NCBI GenBank assembly: GCA_003116995.1
Contig: BDSL01000021.1
Span: forward strand, 558,001 to 622,000
Length of the DNA: 64,000 nt
Source: Yamagishiella unicocca
Lineage: Eukaryota; Chlorophyta; Chlorophyceae; Chlamydomonadales; Volvocaceae
Reading direction: 5' to 3'
Part shown: positions 47,301 to 58,253 of the stretch, one piece after another
Layout: each line of letters starts with the position of its first letter
How positions within the stretch are numbered: position 1 is the stretch's first letter
Program-made: the position numbers and the translations under genes
The notes under the pieces: generated by a model
Databases searched by the model: none
The model's input: only the letters and a program-made list of their open reading frames with translations
Told to the model about the DNA's origin: nothing

Positions 47301-50300
47301 CAGCAGGTCGTACACCGCCAGCGCCAGCGGTATGGTCACCGCCACCCCGAGCCGCTCCCCGCACTCGGGGCTCAGCCAGAAGGTCATGAAGCACACCAGT
47401 GCCAGAACCACCTGGCGACAGGAGCGGCAGGAGCGGCAGGAGCGGCAGGGGGCGTTGTCGTGGTGGTGGCGGTGGTGGTGGTCTTGGCGCTGGGGAGAAG
47501 ACACTGTATGCATTACGATAACCATCGCCGTGGATCGCCATTGCGAGCTGCCATCTAGGATAGCTGCACGGCCAGGCAGTGCGTGTGGCCGAGCTCCGGG
47601 CAGCAGCCAGCAGCAGCCGTGACCCCCCGCGCACATAAACCCGCCCCCCGCTCCTCCCCGCTCTTCCCCGCTCTTCCCCGCTCTTCCCCGCTCTTCCCCG
47701 CTCTTCCCCGCTCCCCCTCCCCACCTGCGGCACCAGTATCTTGAGCGCGAACAGCGTCTGTGTGCGGTGCAGCTCAACGTCCACCAGCAGCACCGGCCAG
47801 TTGGACTCATCAGGGCAGCAGGGGTAGGCGGGGTAGTGGTGGATCCACGACTGGACCTTGAAGAACCTGCGCAGGCGGCGGGGCGGGGGCCGGGGGGCGG
47901 GGGGGGGTACATCGTACGGGCCGTACAAGCTGTACTTGATTGCTTGCTGAGTTCTCATATTAACACAGCGTGCGTTTCTTTCCCCTCCCCCTTCTCCCTC
48001 CCCCCCCTCCGGGGCGCATGCGGGTGCATGCCGCGTGTGTCTCCACCAAACGCCCGCTCAGGTTCCCCCGGCAACCCATGTGCCACCTCCCTTGTGGGGA
48101 CCCTTCGGCCGCCTCCTCTCCCCCCCCCACCCGCTACCCAGTCCCCCTAGCCAGCCGCTAATCGCCAGCCAGCGAGCCCCCTCCTCCTCTCCTCCCCCTC
48201 CCTCCCACCGCGTCACTCACTTCCACTCCACTGCCTTGGCGCCCCGCATGTCCGTCACGCTGTTGCCCGCCATGGTGGCCCCTCCCTGCAGCACCAACAC
48301 CGCCAGGGCAGGGACCGGGACCAGCATCAGTTCTAGGTCCCGACCCACGGGTCGTTGCGTTGCGTCGTGGCGGCGAGGGGGAGGGGAAGTCGAGCGAAGC
48401 GTTTTAGGGGTGCCCCAGGAGGCGCCCGCGGGGCAAACCCCACCCGCCTCTCCCCGTTTCTTCCCATGCCGCGGCCCCGGACCGCACCTGCGGCGCCTCC
48501 TTCACAATCACCGACAGCGGCCCATGAGACCATGTGCCAACCTCCATGAGGCACTTGACCGCACCGAAGGGGAAGGCAGCCAGGCCCTTGAAGTTACACG
48601 CCACACGCAGCAGGCCGTTGCGACCCCAAAACACGTCGCCGCTGGGGTGCACGATGGGCGCCTGGGCCCCCAGTGTGCTGGCGATGTCGTACGCGCTGTT
48701 CCACAGCGTCACATCCGGGTACCAGATGTCCATGTACTGCAGCGGCGGCGGCGGCGGATGGTTGGTAGTTGTGGTTGTCGCTGTATGGTGGTCGTGGTGG
48801 TGGTCGTGGTTGTGGTTTTGGTGGTTGTGGTTGTGATTGAGGTTGTGGCGGCGGTGGTTGGTTGGTGGTTGTCGCTATTATGTTGTTGTTGGTGGTGGTC
48901 ATAGTTTTGGTGGTTATGGTGATTGTGGTGGTGGCGGTGGTTGTGGTGGTTGCGGTGGTTGTGGTGGTGCTGCTGGTTTGGTGGCGGTTGTGATGATGAG
49001 TGGCGATGGGCTGGCCGCGTCCGGGCAGCGAGTGGGCTCCTCGCGGGGTGCGCTCTGCTGCTGGTGCTGGTGTGATGTCGTATACACGGGTGCCTTCGCC
49101 ACACACACACCCCCTCACCCGCAACTCCTGGTTTAGGATGTACAGCCGGTCCACCCCCCAATCAGTGGCGTTCCAGGCGAGTCGGGTATCCTTCCAGTGC
49201 TGCCGGAACCACACGTTGAGGTCCATGCTACCCTGAGGGAACCGCATGCAGGCAAGCACACAGGCAGGCAGCAGGCGCGCCAGGCAGGCAGCAGGTGCGG
49301 CAGAAGCTGATTTGGGTCTTGGAAGAATGGAAAGTGCACACAGCAGCTAAGGCAATTTTGGGACTGGGCTGTCAAGCCGGGTAGCGCTGATGTGTGGGTA
49401 TCAAGTACCTCAGCGAGTACCACGACATATATTTCTAGGATGTACCGGGGTATCAAAAAGTATGTGCAACATAACTCGAGCAAACGAACTCGAGCGGAAC
49501 AACGCCGCAAAAAGGGGCCGCCGGAAGGCGCCGCAGGGCGGTTGTGAACGGCCGGCCGGCGGCAACCAATGTACGCGGTCCCAGCGTCCCCCGGTACTGC
49601 GCGGGAGCCGGACACAGACCCACGGGTCTCAGCGACCGCCGCACCTCCTGCAAGTCTATCTTTATGATTTTGTGGAGTGCGATGTTGATCTCAACCTCTA
49701 TAGGCCGTCCGTCCTCGCTTGGCGGAAACGAGGTCTTGTCGTACTCCTGTCCATTGTCCGGGCGGGGGGCGAAGGAGCGGCCAAGGGGTAGTGTGGGGGG
49801 TGGCGGCAGTAGCAGTGGTGCGGAGTGGGTGTCGTCACTGGCGGGGGGCCAGGGCCACAGCCAATCATTCTCCCTCACCGCCAAGAGTGCCGTAAGCAGC
49901 TCGGATTGGGCCCCGTTGATGTTCTGGGAGTTCTCCGATCCTGTCTGGTTGACGCTCTGTAGGGTTGGGATGTGTAGCATTGGTAATGTGTCGGGTGTAC
50001 GCCGCGTCAACGTTGTGGCGAAAGCATGCTAGTGTCCCCGCATGCCTCAGTCCTTACCTGCCTCTCCTTGGCGAGTACGCGCCGGGTCACGCCAAACTGC
50101 GCCTTTGGCTGCGAATTTGTATCGTACGACTGACCAAATGTTGCTGGCAGAATGACCTCGGTCGGCGTCGACATGGAGTGCCTTGGACCCATGCGACCAG
50201 CCGCCGCGCTGGTTGCATGTCCCCTTCGCCCTTGACCGCCTAGTAACGGTCCTCGCATCCTGTCATCTCGGTGCGCGAGCGACGGTATGCAAAACAGAAG

Positions 50301-50357
50301 GCTGGCCACAGCGAAAAACAACGACCAATTTGTGGTCAAGCGCTCGGGCAGCGCCAT
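41318..50357 (-). CDS. Cys-loop (pentameric) ligand-gated ion channel subunit with giant M3-M4 loop
   Basis: Thirteen exons, 1,548 aa: 50357-50058, 49956-49645, 49232-49119, 48736-48488, 48285-48221, 47866-47725, 47411-47293, 47053-46796, 45983-45888, 45272-42731, 42378-42298, 41974-41730, 41441-41318; phases fit throughout. Exon 1 has a signal peptide (NWSLFFAVASLLFCIPSLAH). The extracellular domain shows IPIEVEINIALHKIIKIDLQE, VWFRQHWKDTRLAWN, DIWYPDVTLWN, SGDVFWG and a two-cysteine loop (C289, C304). M1 is ~383-407, M2 begins after CGER (~414), M3 is ~444-470, and M4 (YLMPAMYTISFLIIIW) is ~1509-1524. Glu at -1' (GER) suggests cation selectivity by the rule known for the family. The M3-M4 loop is ~1,035 residues, against roughly 80-250 in most animal subunits, with poly-Pro and an ~18-Gly run. 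The protein should sit in the plasma or flagellar membrane as part of a pentamer; the ligand is unknown. Confidence 0.92.
43595..43665 (-). repeat. Glycine-codon repeat in the channel's cytoplasmic loop
   Basis: GGC/GGT runs (CCGCCGCCACC on the + strand) encode an uninterrupted stretch of about 18 glycines in exon 10. Nearby, poly-Pro is encoded on the same strand at about 44040-44130. Confidence 0.85.
47064..47145. repeat. (GGGT)n tract at the acceptor of channel intron 7
   Basis: About 20 copies of GGGT on the + strand, reading CCCA in the gene's sense and ending about 10 bases from the splice acceptor of the exon beginning at 47053, so it forms the pyrimidine tract. The G-rich strand could form G-quadruplexes. 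Confidence 0.9.
47651..47710. repeat. 10-bp repeat CTCTTCCCCG in channel intron 6
   Basis: Six consecutive 10-bp units (the first slightly diverged) immediately downstream of the exon ending at 47725 in the gene's sense. Confidence 0.85.
48747..48985. repeat. GGTTGTGGTGG-rich low-complexity tract in channel intron 3
   Basis: Irregular TGG/TTG repeats over about 240 bp between the exons at 49232-49119 and 48736-48488. Confidence 0.75.
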
Positions 50358-53300
50358 TGGCTTTTTGACGGTAGCTTCTTTGTCTCCACTGCACCAATGA
50401 AGCCAAGCTACGCATGACACCGGGGAGACGTGAACCTTGCACTGCTCGACTTCAGGAAACCGTCTGACACCCAGGGCCCGGATTGCGTGCTGTCCATCGG
50501 ACAAGCGGATTACATATGGCGGCCTAAGGCGCGATATTATCAAATTTTCGCGCGCGCCTGGACGTACCCAATCCATGGATATAACCTACAGTACGGGATG
50601 GCGAATGCGCGAGAGCCGCTATGTTTGGACACATCTGTAATCCAGGCATTACTTCGCCCCTAATTGAGATTCCCCTACCCTGTGCAATTCATCGCCTAAG
50701 ACGGACTGGGCAATATGTCGTATGCACAAAAAGTACGGGAAGGCGCCCTCCTCCTGAAGTTTCCCATTTTTGCATATTGAGCGCACGAAGTGAAAGTCCC
50801 TGCATATGAGCATCTCATATGCTCATATGTAAGCACATAGCCGTGGATATCCTGAGCGCCGGCGTTGTATACTTTTGGACCGTACCGATAGAGCCAACCA
50901 AAGGGTTGGCACATATGTAGCTCAAGATTGTTACTTATAATGAAGAAAAAATATAGGATACGTGCGGTACTTCATCCCGAAGGATGATCACTTTCGTGAT
51001 ACCGGTAGGGCAAAGCAAAGCTAGGCGTGTTGGACGTTAATTTACTTACGAGGAAGGTAATCTTGGTTCTTGATGTCTTACTGCCACGGAGTTTGTTGGT
51101 GGAGTCGTACCGGTATCCGTTTTCTGTACGCGTGGCAAAAACGTGGCTGCCTCGTCCGGTCCGTTTGATAAGAACGAGAGGTGACAGTGTCCGCAGGCCC
51201 GGGCGAACCGCCAGTGGACGATGGCCACAGCACCGCCAATGGACGATGGCTCTGCTGCGCAATCGCTGTATAGCCTGAGGCACTGGACCGTGCATTTTCA
51301 GCACAGGAAGGATAATCTAAAAAGGGGCGACATTTGGAAGCCGGATTGCGCTTCAATCAACGGCTCTGGGGCTTGTGCAGTACATTGGCCTCCGAACACC
51401 CGCCAAAGCACACCGCCTGCTGCCGGCTGCCGTTCAGACGCCGCCCCCTTCCCATAAGCATAGCTTGTGCTTAACGCCCCATAATAGATGGTCAGGGACC
51501 AGAGGAGACTCAAAGCGTCAAAGGGGGCCCCAGAGTCGCCCTGCCTCGCTGTGTCACCTGCCTATATCGTTTACAAGCTCTGACAGCGTCTTCTTATAAA
51601 CCCCAAGGCCCACTGCGGTCAACAACGGTGAGACCAGGCGGACCAGACATCCCGGACCGACAGGCTGGGGACCGGAACCCCCGGCGGCCCAGGGCACCAC
51701 CCACAAGCGGAAAACGCCCCACCCGAAAGGCCGCCCAGCAAAGGGAACCTCAGCGTAACGGGACTGAAGTAACAAACCAAGGCCAAGAGGACGACTTACC
51801 GTGCGTTTCAATCCTTGCGCTTCCATACCGCGGCGAAAGCGCGGAGGAACCTCGCGATGACACTATCCGTTTGGTGATGCCTAACGTCCAGTGTCACAGC
51901 TACCGTCGCCTGCCACGTGGGTCAAAAAACGTTATGATGCGTCATCTCTCGTCCGGTACCTGCCACGACGAGCCATGCACATTTTGCCTTTCTCGGTCAC
52001 ATGAATAGCAATAGCAGGAAAGGTCTGCTGTGCGCTTGTTGCTCCTGTTGGATTCAGGTACGAGAGGTCTCCCCCTCTCCGGAAGACCACTGCCATCGAT
52101 ACGTATTCCGCGGTCATATCATTCCCCATTTGCGAAGTGAGGCTCCGTATGCTGCGGACTTTTCAGTGAAGATAACGCCTCTGTAGGCATTCGAACATCT
52201 TCCTTCCGGCCCCTACCGGCCTGTCGCGTGGTACTCTCGCCAAAATGGCGAATCGCTGTGCCGTAATCCAACAAAGCGTGAGGACAGCGTAACTTCTCCG
52301 CACCCAACCAACACCACCAAGTGCTCACAAACCCCAAAGGCCACTGCAGTGGCCTAACGGCTGAAGCTCACTGAAGTCCCCAAGGACGAATTATCACGGT
52401 CCTTAGGAAAGGCGTCATTAGGTTCGCGTGACGAGGTTAATTGTCTCCTGGAACTCAACTAGATCCGGAACAGGGCCGATCGTGGCTCACCGGAACCTCC
52501 AGCTGAGCGGGGCGTGCGGAGAGGCGCAGAGCCGCGTGCAGGTCAGGGCGGGGCAGGCGCATCAGGGGCTTCGCTGGCTGCACGGCGGCAGGGGGCCGGC
52601 CAAGCGCCCGGGTGGCACCTCGCGGCTGTGTGTACTCATCAGCGGAAGCCAGCGAGCCATCGGGGCTGGCACCGGCAGAGACGTGGCGCCTGCAGCTGGG
52701 ATTTGGCGGCAGCTTGCTGCCAGCAGCAGCGGCAGCAGGTGCTGCTGCACCTCCCGACGGCATGAGCGGCAGCGGGGGCCAGCCCGCGGCGGCCACCAGC
52801 TGCCCCCCGCTGGCGGCCGGCAGCGCACTCCCCCATGCTGCTGCAGCACCGACGCCGGTCGGCCAGGGAACAACCTTGGAGGCAGCGGGCGGAAGGCGGG
52901 GGGAGGGGCAGGTCCAGAGGACAGCTGGACACCGGGCAACGGACGCTGCCTGATTGACGGCAGCCAGCACTGGGCCGGTCAGACAGCTCCTCCTCCCGCT
53001 TCGCGATCTTGTCGTTCAGATCCTGCAGGAGCTACACCAGAACCCCATAAATGTCTGCTGTGTCTTCCAGGAAATGAAGCGCCTGAGAGAGAATGGAGCG
53101 GAAGGCAGCGAACACGTAGAACACAGATGTGCTAAGGTAACGCCGGACTCAGCCGGTCCCTGCCCGTCTCCATCCAGCTCCATCACCTGCTAGACCAGCT
53201 CGGTAACGGCCCCCTCCCGCATCCCTGGCCACATGGAACCATGCAACGAATGAATATCGTGAAGCACCTCGTGGACTTTGATTGAGGCCGTGCCGCAGGC

Positions 53301-53771
53301 TGCAGGTGACCTTGCAGTGGTAAATCAAGCGGCACCTCCGTTGTCCAGCCTCAGCCCCTGTTAGCCTCCAGTCACCGCACCTAGCTTCAATCCCCGCACA
53401 TGAGGCGATTAACGAAGCGAATAGAGATCCAAGCGTACCGAGGAGGGGCAAACGTGCCGAAGCTGCCTTATATTCTTGCAAAAGCCAGCTACCTAAGGAG
53501 CCTGGAACCAGCGCCAGCCGCCGCTCTGGAGTTAGACATTAAACATCGCGCGCGAAAATCGAACATTGTCATTAATTATATGGTTGTATGACTGGAGCTG
53601 ATTGTAAAGCGTCAAGAACGGCATTTCAAGCATAGCACGGTGCATGGGCCTGCCGTGCAAGCCCTTGTTGACTAAGCTGAAGTCACAGTAATTTCTTTTT
53701 TACATTGCAGATAGCATATGAAGACGAAGTGCCTGGAATTTTTTGGCCAGCAGGCGCGTAGGTGCTAAGGG
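50358..53771. other. Divergent intergenic region between the ion channel and SWP73
   Basis: About 3.4 kb. The left 2 kb is of lower GC content than the genes and shows no coding signal; it should contain the channel promoter. The right part has a GC-rich block (52.4-53.1 kb) annotated separately as a possible gene relic. No core promoter element could be assigned. Confidence 0.4.
52445..53127 (-). pseudogene. Possible degraded coiled-coil protein fragment
   Basis: On the minus strand from about 53127 a frame reads VFYVFAAFRSILSQALHFLE and then DTADIYGVLV, meets an in-frame TAG, and continues LLQDLNDKIAKREEELS, which looks like helical coiled-coil sequence. After about 52985 an Ala/Pro-rich frame in a different phase (LAAVNQAASVARCPAVLW onwards) runs to a stop near 52460. 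One stop codon plus one frameshift suggest a gene relic. No family is recognised; an unrelated + strand frame of similar length covers part of the same bases, so this may not be coding at all. Confidence 0.25.
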
Positions 53772-56700
53772 ATGCAAATGCAGATCCCTCCTGGCGCTCA
53801 GCAACTAGCGGCCATGCAGTATGGCGCAGTACCAGTTCAACAAATGGTAAGGAGCTCGGTTGACGCCTAACTGGCAGCGCGTCTTTGCTACTTAGTTTGC
53901 CATACATCTTATGTGTCAGGCCGCCGCCCCGCAAATGGTCGCGGTAGCACCGACGGCGGCCGCTACAGCCCCGACGCCGGCCGCAGTCAGTGCTGTCGCA
54001 CCGGGCGCCGTGGCAGCAAACGCTATGCGTCAAATGCCCGTCGCGCCAGCGGCGCCGCGTCAGAAGAAGCGGAAATTTGGGCAGGAGCGGCAGTCTGTCC
54101 AGGACAAGGTGGGCAGGCTCCAGGGGGTGGCTGCACGGTCTGCTTGGACGGGGCGGGTCGAGGTTCAACGGCGCAGCACATTGCACGGCTGCGGCACGCG
54201 GCGGCTGCAGTGCGTGACGTCTTTGCACTGCATGGGGTCGTTGTGGCTGCTCTTGCTACACTATGGAGCTGAAGGAGCTCGTGGTGAGCATCCAAACAGA
54301 TGAGCATCCAACTAGAAGGGCGACCGGGCGTGCCGGGTCTTCTGCGCTCTGCGGTCAGCTCTATGGAAAGGAAAAGGCCGGCGAGCGGGGCCTGGGTTGG
54401 CGGTGCCCACGCAGCCCTTCCCTAGCGCCCCCCCCCCACCCCACACACCCAACCCTCGGCCGGCGCCGTGCTGCGTCCGCAGGTATCAACCGCCATACCC
54501 GAATCCGCTCTGTACAACCACCTTTTGGACATGGACCGCCTGGTAACCGACACCATCAACCGCCGGAAAGCCGACTTCAAAGAGCCCTTCCCGCCATACC
54601 ACGAGCCGGTCAAGCGCACGCTACGCATTGCCGTACAGGTACGACAACCCGCGCCAACCTTCCTGCCCCCACCTGGCCGACCCCAACCCCCCTTCCCTAA
54701 ACCCCCTCCCCCCCTCCGCCTCGCGCCCTCGGAAGGCAACCTACGCCAACCAGCCCGTTCCCCCCAAGCAGCCGGCTCCAGCCGCAGCCCTGCCCTCCAA
54801 CGCTTCACTCCTGGCGGCCGCCTCCGCGGCCATGTTCTCCGGCTCCACCGCAGCCGTGGAGCCGGCTCCGGAACCACCTTCCTGGGTTCTCCAGGTTTCG
54901 GGGCATCTGGTGGACCAGACCGACCAGCTGGTGCGGGCGGCGCTGGCGGCGGCGGCCGCGGCGGCCGCTCGTGGGGACCCCAGCTCGGCCGGGCTGGTGC
55001 TGCAGGCGCAGCAGCTGGCGGCGCAGCACGCGGCGCAGCAGGCGGCGGCGGCGGCGTCCGGGACTGCTCGTCAGAACCTGCTGACGGCGGTGGTGCGGCG
55101 GCTGGAAGTGCAGCTGGACCCGGAGCTGTACCCGGGCGAGGCGGGGAGGGTGGTGTGGGACAAGGCCAGCCACACGGGTGGGTCCAGGGAGGGGGAGGGG
55201 AGAAGACCCGGTTACACGACGTAGGAGACGGAGGGCGCAAACTAGCTGGCTTATAGTTTGAGACACGCTTTTGAAGGGGGGAGGTGCGGGGGGGGTGCGT
55301 GAGGTCGTCGGCGCTGGGGGCGGGGGCCTTGGGGGTGCGTGTTGGGTAGGCGCTGATGGTGATGGGTGAGGAGGGGTCTGGCTGGTGCAGCTACACCAGT
55401 CAGTTCCTCTCCACTAAAAAAGATCATCACAAGACGCCGCTGCACGTGACGGGTGCTGCAGCGGAGGCGGGGTGGGGTTGGTGCCCAGGGGAAGGGTGGG
55501 GGCGTGTCCATCAGGTTGTTCGCGCAGGGGTTCAGGGGGTCAGGGGGTCAAAAGGCTGAAGATGTTGCCACAAAGGCGTTAGCGACGACGAGTTCGCCCC
55601 GCAGGCCAGAAGCGGACGGCACATTCCTCGCCAGAACCGCATGTGGTGGCCAGGCACCAACCCTGCTGCTGCTCCTGCTGCTAGCGCAGCAGGCATGCTC
55701 CCTAGGCTCACATCACACCACACCGAACCCAACCCAACCCAACCCAACCCGGCCCGCCACAGGTATCCAGCGCGAGGCCATCGAGGTGCGGCGGCAGGGC
55801 AGCCGCAGCTGCAAGGCCACCGTGCTGCTGCAGCCGGACTACCAGCCGGAGAGGTGGGCCCGCGGGCAGCTAGTACGGTACCGCGGGGGAGCTAGTACGG
55901 TACCGCGGGGGAGCTAGTACGGTACCGCGGGGGAGCTAGTACGGTACCGCGGGGGAGCTAGTACGGTACCGCGGGGGAGCTAGTACGGTACCGCGGGGGA
56001 GCTAGTACGGTACCGCGGGGGAGCTAGTACGGTACCGCGGGGGAGCTAGTACGGTACCGCGGGGGAGCTAGTACCGCGGGGGAGCTAGTACCGCGGGGCC
56101 GGCTTGCGGGGTGCAGGGTGAGGGACCGGGGAAGAAGGGGAAACGGGCGATTGGGAGGGGAGCAGGTACTGGAAGGAGGTGGTTAGGTTGGGTGTGGTGT
56201 GTAACCCTAAAGCAAAATCCCGGGGAAAGCCAAACCCTAAAACCCTAAAATCCCGGAGAACCTAAAGCTGACACCCTAAACCCTGGGAAACCCCTCAGGT
56301 ACGTGCTGCCCCCGCTGCTGGCGGAGGTCCTGGGCATGATGGGTCATGAGACCCGCTCCCGCATCATGGTGGCGCTGTACGGCTTCATCAAGAGCCGCCG
56401 GCTGCAGGTGTGGTACTGCACCGCCTAGCCGCGGAACGCCACAGCGGAAAACGAACAGACCGGAAACGTGGTCTGGTGTAGGGAGGCGGAGCAACGAGAG
56501 TGGCTGCTGGTGCGCACACGAGGTGCCTGGGCGCGGCTCCGGAGGCGTACAGCGCGCGAATGTAGCCCACCCTTCGCCTGTTTTCGCACAGTCCCAAGTC
56601 TTGACGCTAGTCCCATCGCCGCTTGATGTTCTCCCCTTGACCTCGCCCCCCCTACGGGCCCCTCCGCTCACGCTGCGCCTCAGGACCCTAAGAACCCCAT

Positions 56701-58253
56701 CAATGTGAAGCTCACACCCGAGCTGGCGCAGGTGAGGGTGGGGGGTGGGCGCGTGCCTGTGTATGCAGATGGCGGTGTGAGGGGGCTGAGACGCGCTGGG
56801 GGGCGAGGGGGGTGGCCGGTGCCTCCACGTGGCCCCTAGCGCTACTTCCCTAATCCATGTCAGCACCCTAACCCCCCTCGCCCAGCCGTATTGGCCACCG
56901 CCACACCCCACCTCACCCCACCACCTCCCACCCGATCACCTGATCTACTAGCCCCGCCACCACCCCCCACCACCCACCCCCGCCACCACCCCGCCACCAC
57001 CCCCGCCACCACACCGCCACCACCCCCGCCACCACCCCCGCCACCACCCCCGCCACACCGCCGCCACACCGCCGCCACACCGCCACCACACCGCCGCCAC
57101 ACCGCCGCCACACCGCCGCCACACCGCCACCACACCGCCGCCACACCGCCGCCACACCGCCGCCAGGTGTTCGGGTGCCGCACCATGAAGCTCTCCGACC
57201 TGGGCGGCCGCCTCAGCGGGCTGCTCCAGCCGGTACCGCCAGTGCGGATCGAGTACAACATCAAGTGAGGGAGGGGGAGGGGGAGGGGAGGGGCTCTCTG
57301 GGGGCAGCGGGGCTAGGCGGGGACCGGAAGGGGGACAGTGGCCCACGAAGGTTGGGGATGAGACACGATAGGCTGCGATAAGGTAGCTGCACCCGAGGAG
57401 CGCGGCCTGCACCCGAGGAGTGCGGCCTGCACCCCTCAGAACCCTGGCCGCCCTCAGGCGCCCCGCACCTTGCCCGCCGCTGCCCCCCTCAGGCTGGACG
57501 CCCTCAAACCCTCCGCCACCGCCTCCTCCGCCTCCGCTGCTGTCGGCCCCGCCACCCTGAGCGGCTGCTGCTGCCTGGAGCTCTTCGATGTGGACTTCTT
57601 CCTGCCGTCCCCGCTGCCGCACCAGATGGGCGCAGTGCTGCAGAGCTACTACAAGGACAAGGAGGTGCGACCTCTTACCATCTATCCTATCGGCTGCTTC
57701 ACCTCGCCCCATGTGACCAACACGGTTTCCACGCCACCCATAGATTGAGGCGATGGACGCCAAGCTGACGGGCCTCATCCGCCGCCTCAACGAGTGCCGC
57801 CGCCGCCGCGCGTTGCTGTTGGGCTTCGCGCACAGCCCCGTGGACATGACGTACGCACTCCTGGCTTCCCAGGTGGGCCCACGTGGCGACGTGGGGTTGT
57901 TGAATGCCGTACTGCGGTGGATACCCGTATGAGGGCGGAGGGCGTCTGACGGGGGGGAGGGCTTATGTCCGAGGTGCCAAACGAGCGGCTGGTGCCTGTA
58001 TGTGCCTGTATGACGGCGCCGGGGGGGAGGGGCACCGGCCACCACCTTTCCCCCATCCGAAATCCTCGCGCCACGCCACCCGCCAACCCAACCTCCCTTG
58101 CAGGCTCGTGACGTGCGTATGGCCCGGCAAGGCAGCGGCCGCGACTATGAGCTGGAGCGGCGCACCGAGGTGTTCCGACAGCGCTGGGTGGAGGACGCCG
58201 TGATGAACTACCTGCACAAACGGATGGGGATGCCGGACGGGATGATGGCCTAG
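53772..58253 (+). CDS. SWP73: SWI/SNF complex subunit BAF60/SWP73 (SMARCD family)
   Basis: Eleven exons, 552 aa: 53772-53846, 53920-54108, 54483-54638, 54736-55177, 55763-55853, 56299-56407, 56684-56731, 57167-57264, 57493-57664, 57744-57872, 58104-58253. It aligns with animal SMARCD proteins over its length: KKRKFGQ, VSTAIPESALYNHLLDMDRL with TINRRKADF, PSWVLQVSGHL, VVWDKAS with IQREAIEVRRQG, CKATVLLQPDYQPER, then a SWIB domain (~318-400; LPPLLAEVLG, RIMVALYGFIKSRRLQDP, MKLSDLGGRLSGLL), and a C-terminal IEAMDAKLTGLIRRLNE, with FAHSPVDM and ERRTEVFRQRWVEDAVMNYL. BAF60 is a core nuclear subunit linking transcription factors to the ATP-dependent nucleosome remodeller. The middle segment (~140-280) is expanded with Ala/Gln-rich sequence. 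The start ATG gives a Gln/Ala/Val-rich N terminus as in homologues. The acceptor of exon 4 (GGAAG|GCAACC) is weak. Confidence 0.93.
55867..56096. repeat. 22-bp minisatellite in SWP73 intron 5
   Basis: About nine exact copies of CTAGTACGGTACCGCGGGGG + AG, followed by two shortened copies lacking GTACG. Units begin at 55870, 55892, 55914 and onward. It starts about 15 bases after the exon ending at 55853. The unit contains the palindrome GGTACC. Confidence 0.95.
56203..56285. repeat. Telomere-like CCCTAAA/CCCTAAAA repeats in SWP73 intron 5
   Basis: Degenerate array ending near the acceptor at 56298. It includes two perfect adjacent CCCTAAAA units (about 56235-56250) and several ACCCTAAA variants. 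CCCTAAAA is the complement of TTTTAGGG, the Chlamydomonas telomere unit. Confidence 0.7.
56950..57165. repeat. CCGCCACAC/CCGCCACC repeat at the acceptor of SWP73 intron 7
   Basis: About 20 copies of a 9-10 bp unit running directly into the CAG of the exon that begins at 57167, replacing a normal pyrimidine tract. Confidence 0.9.
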
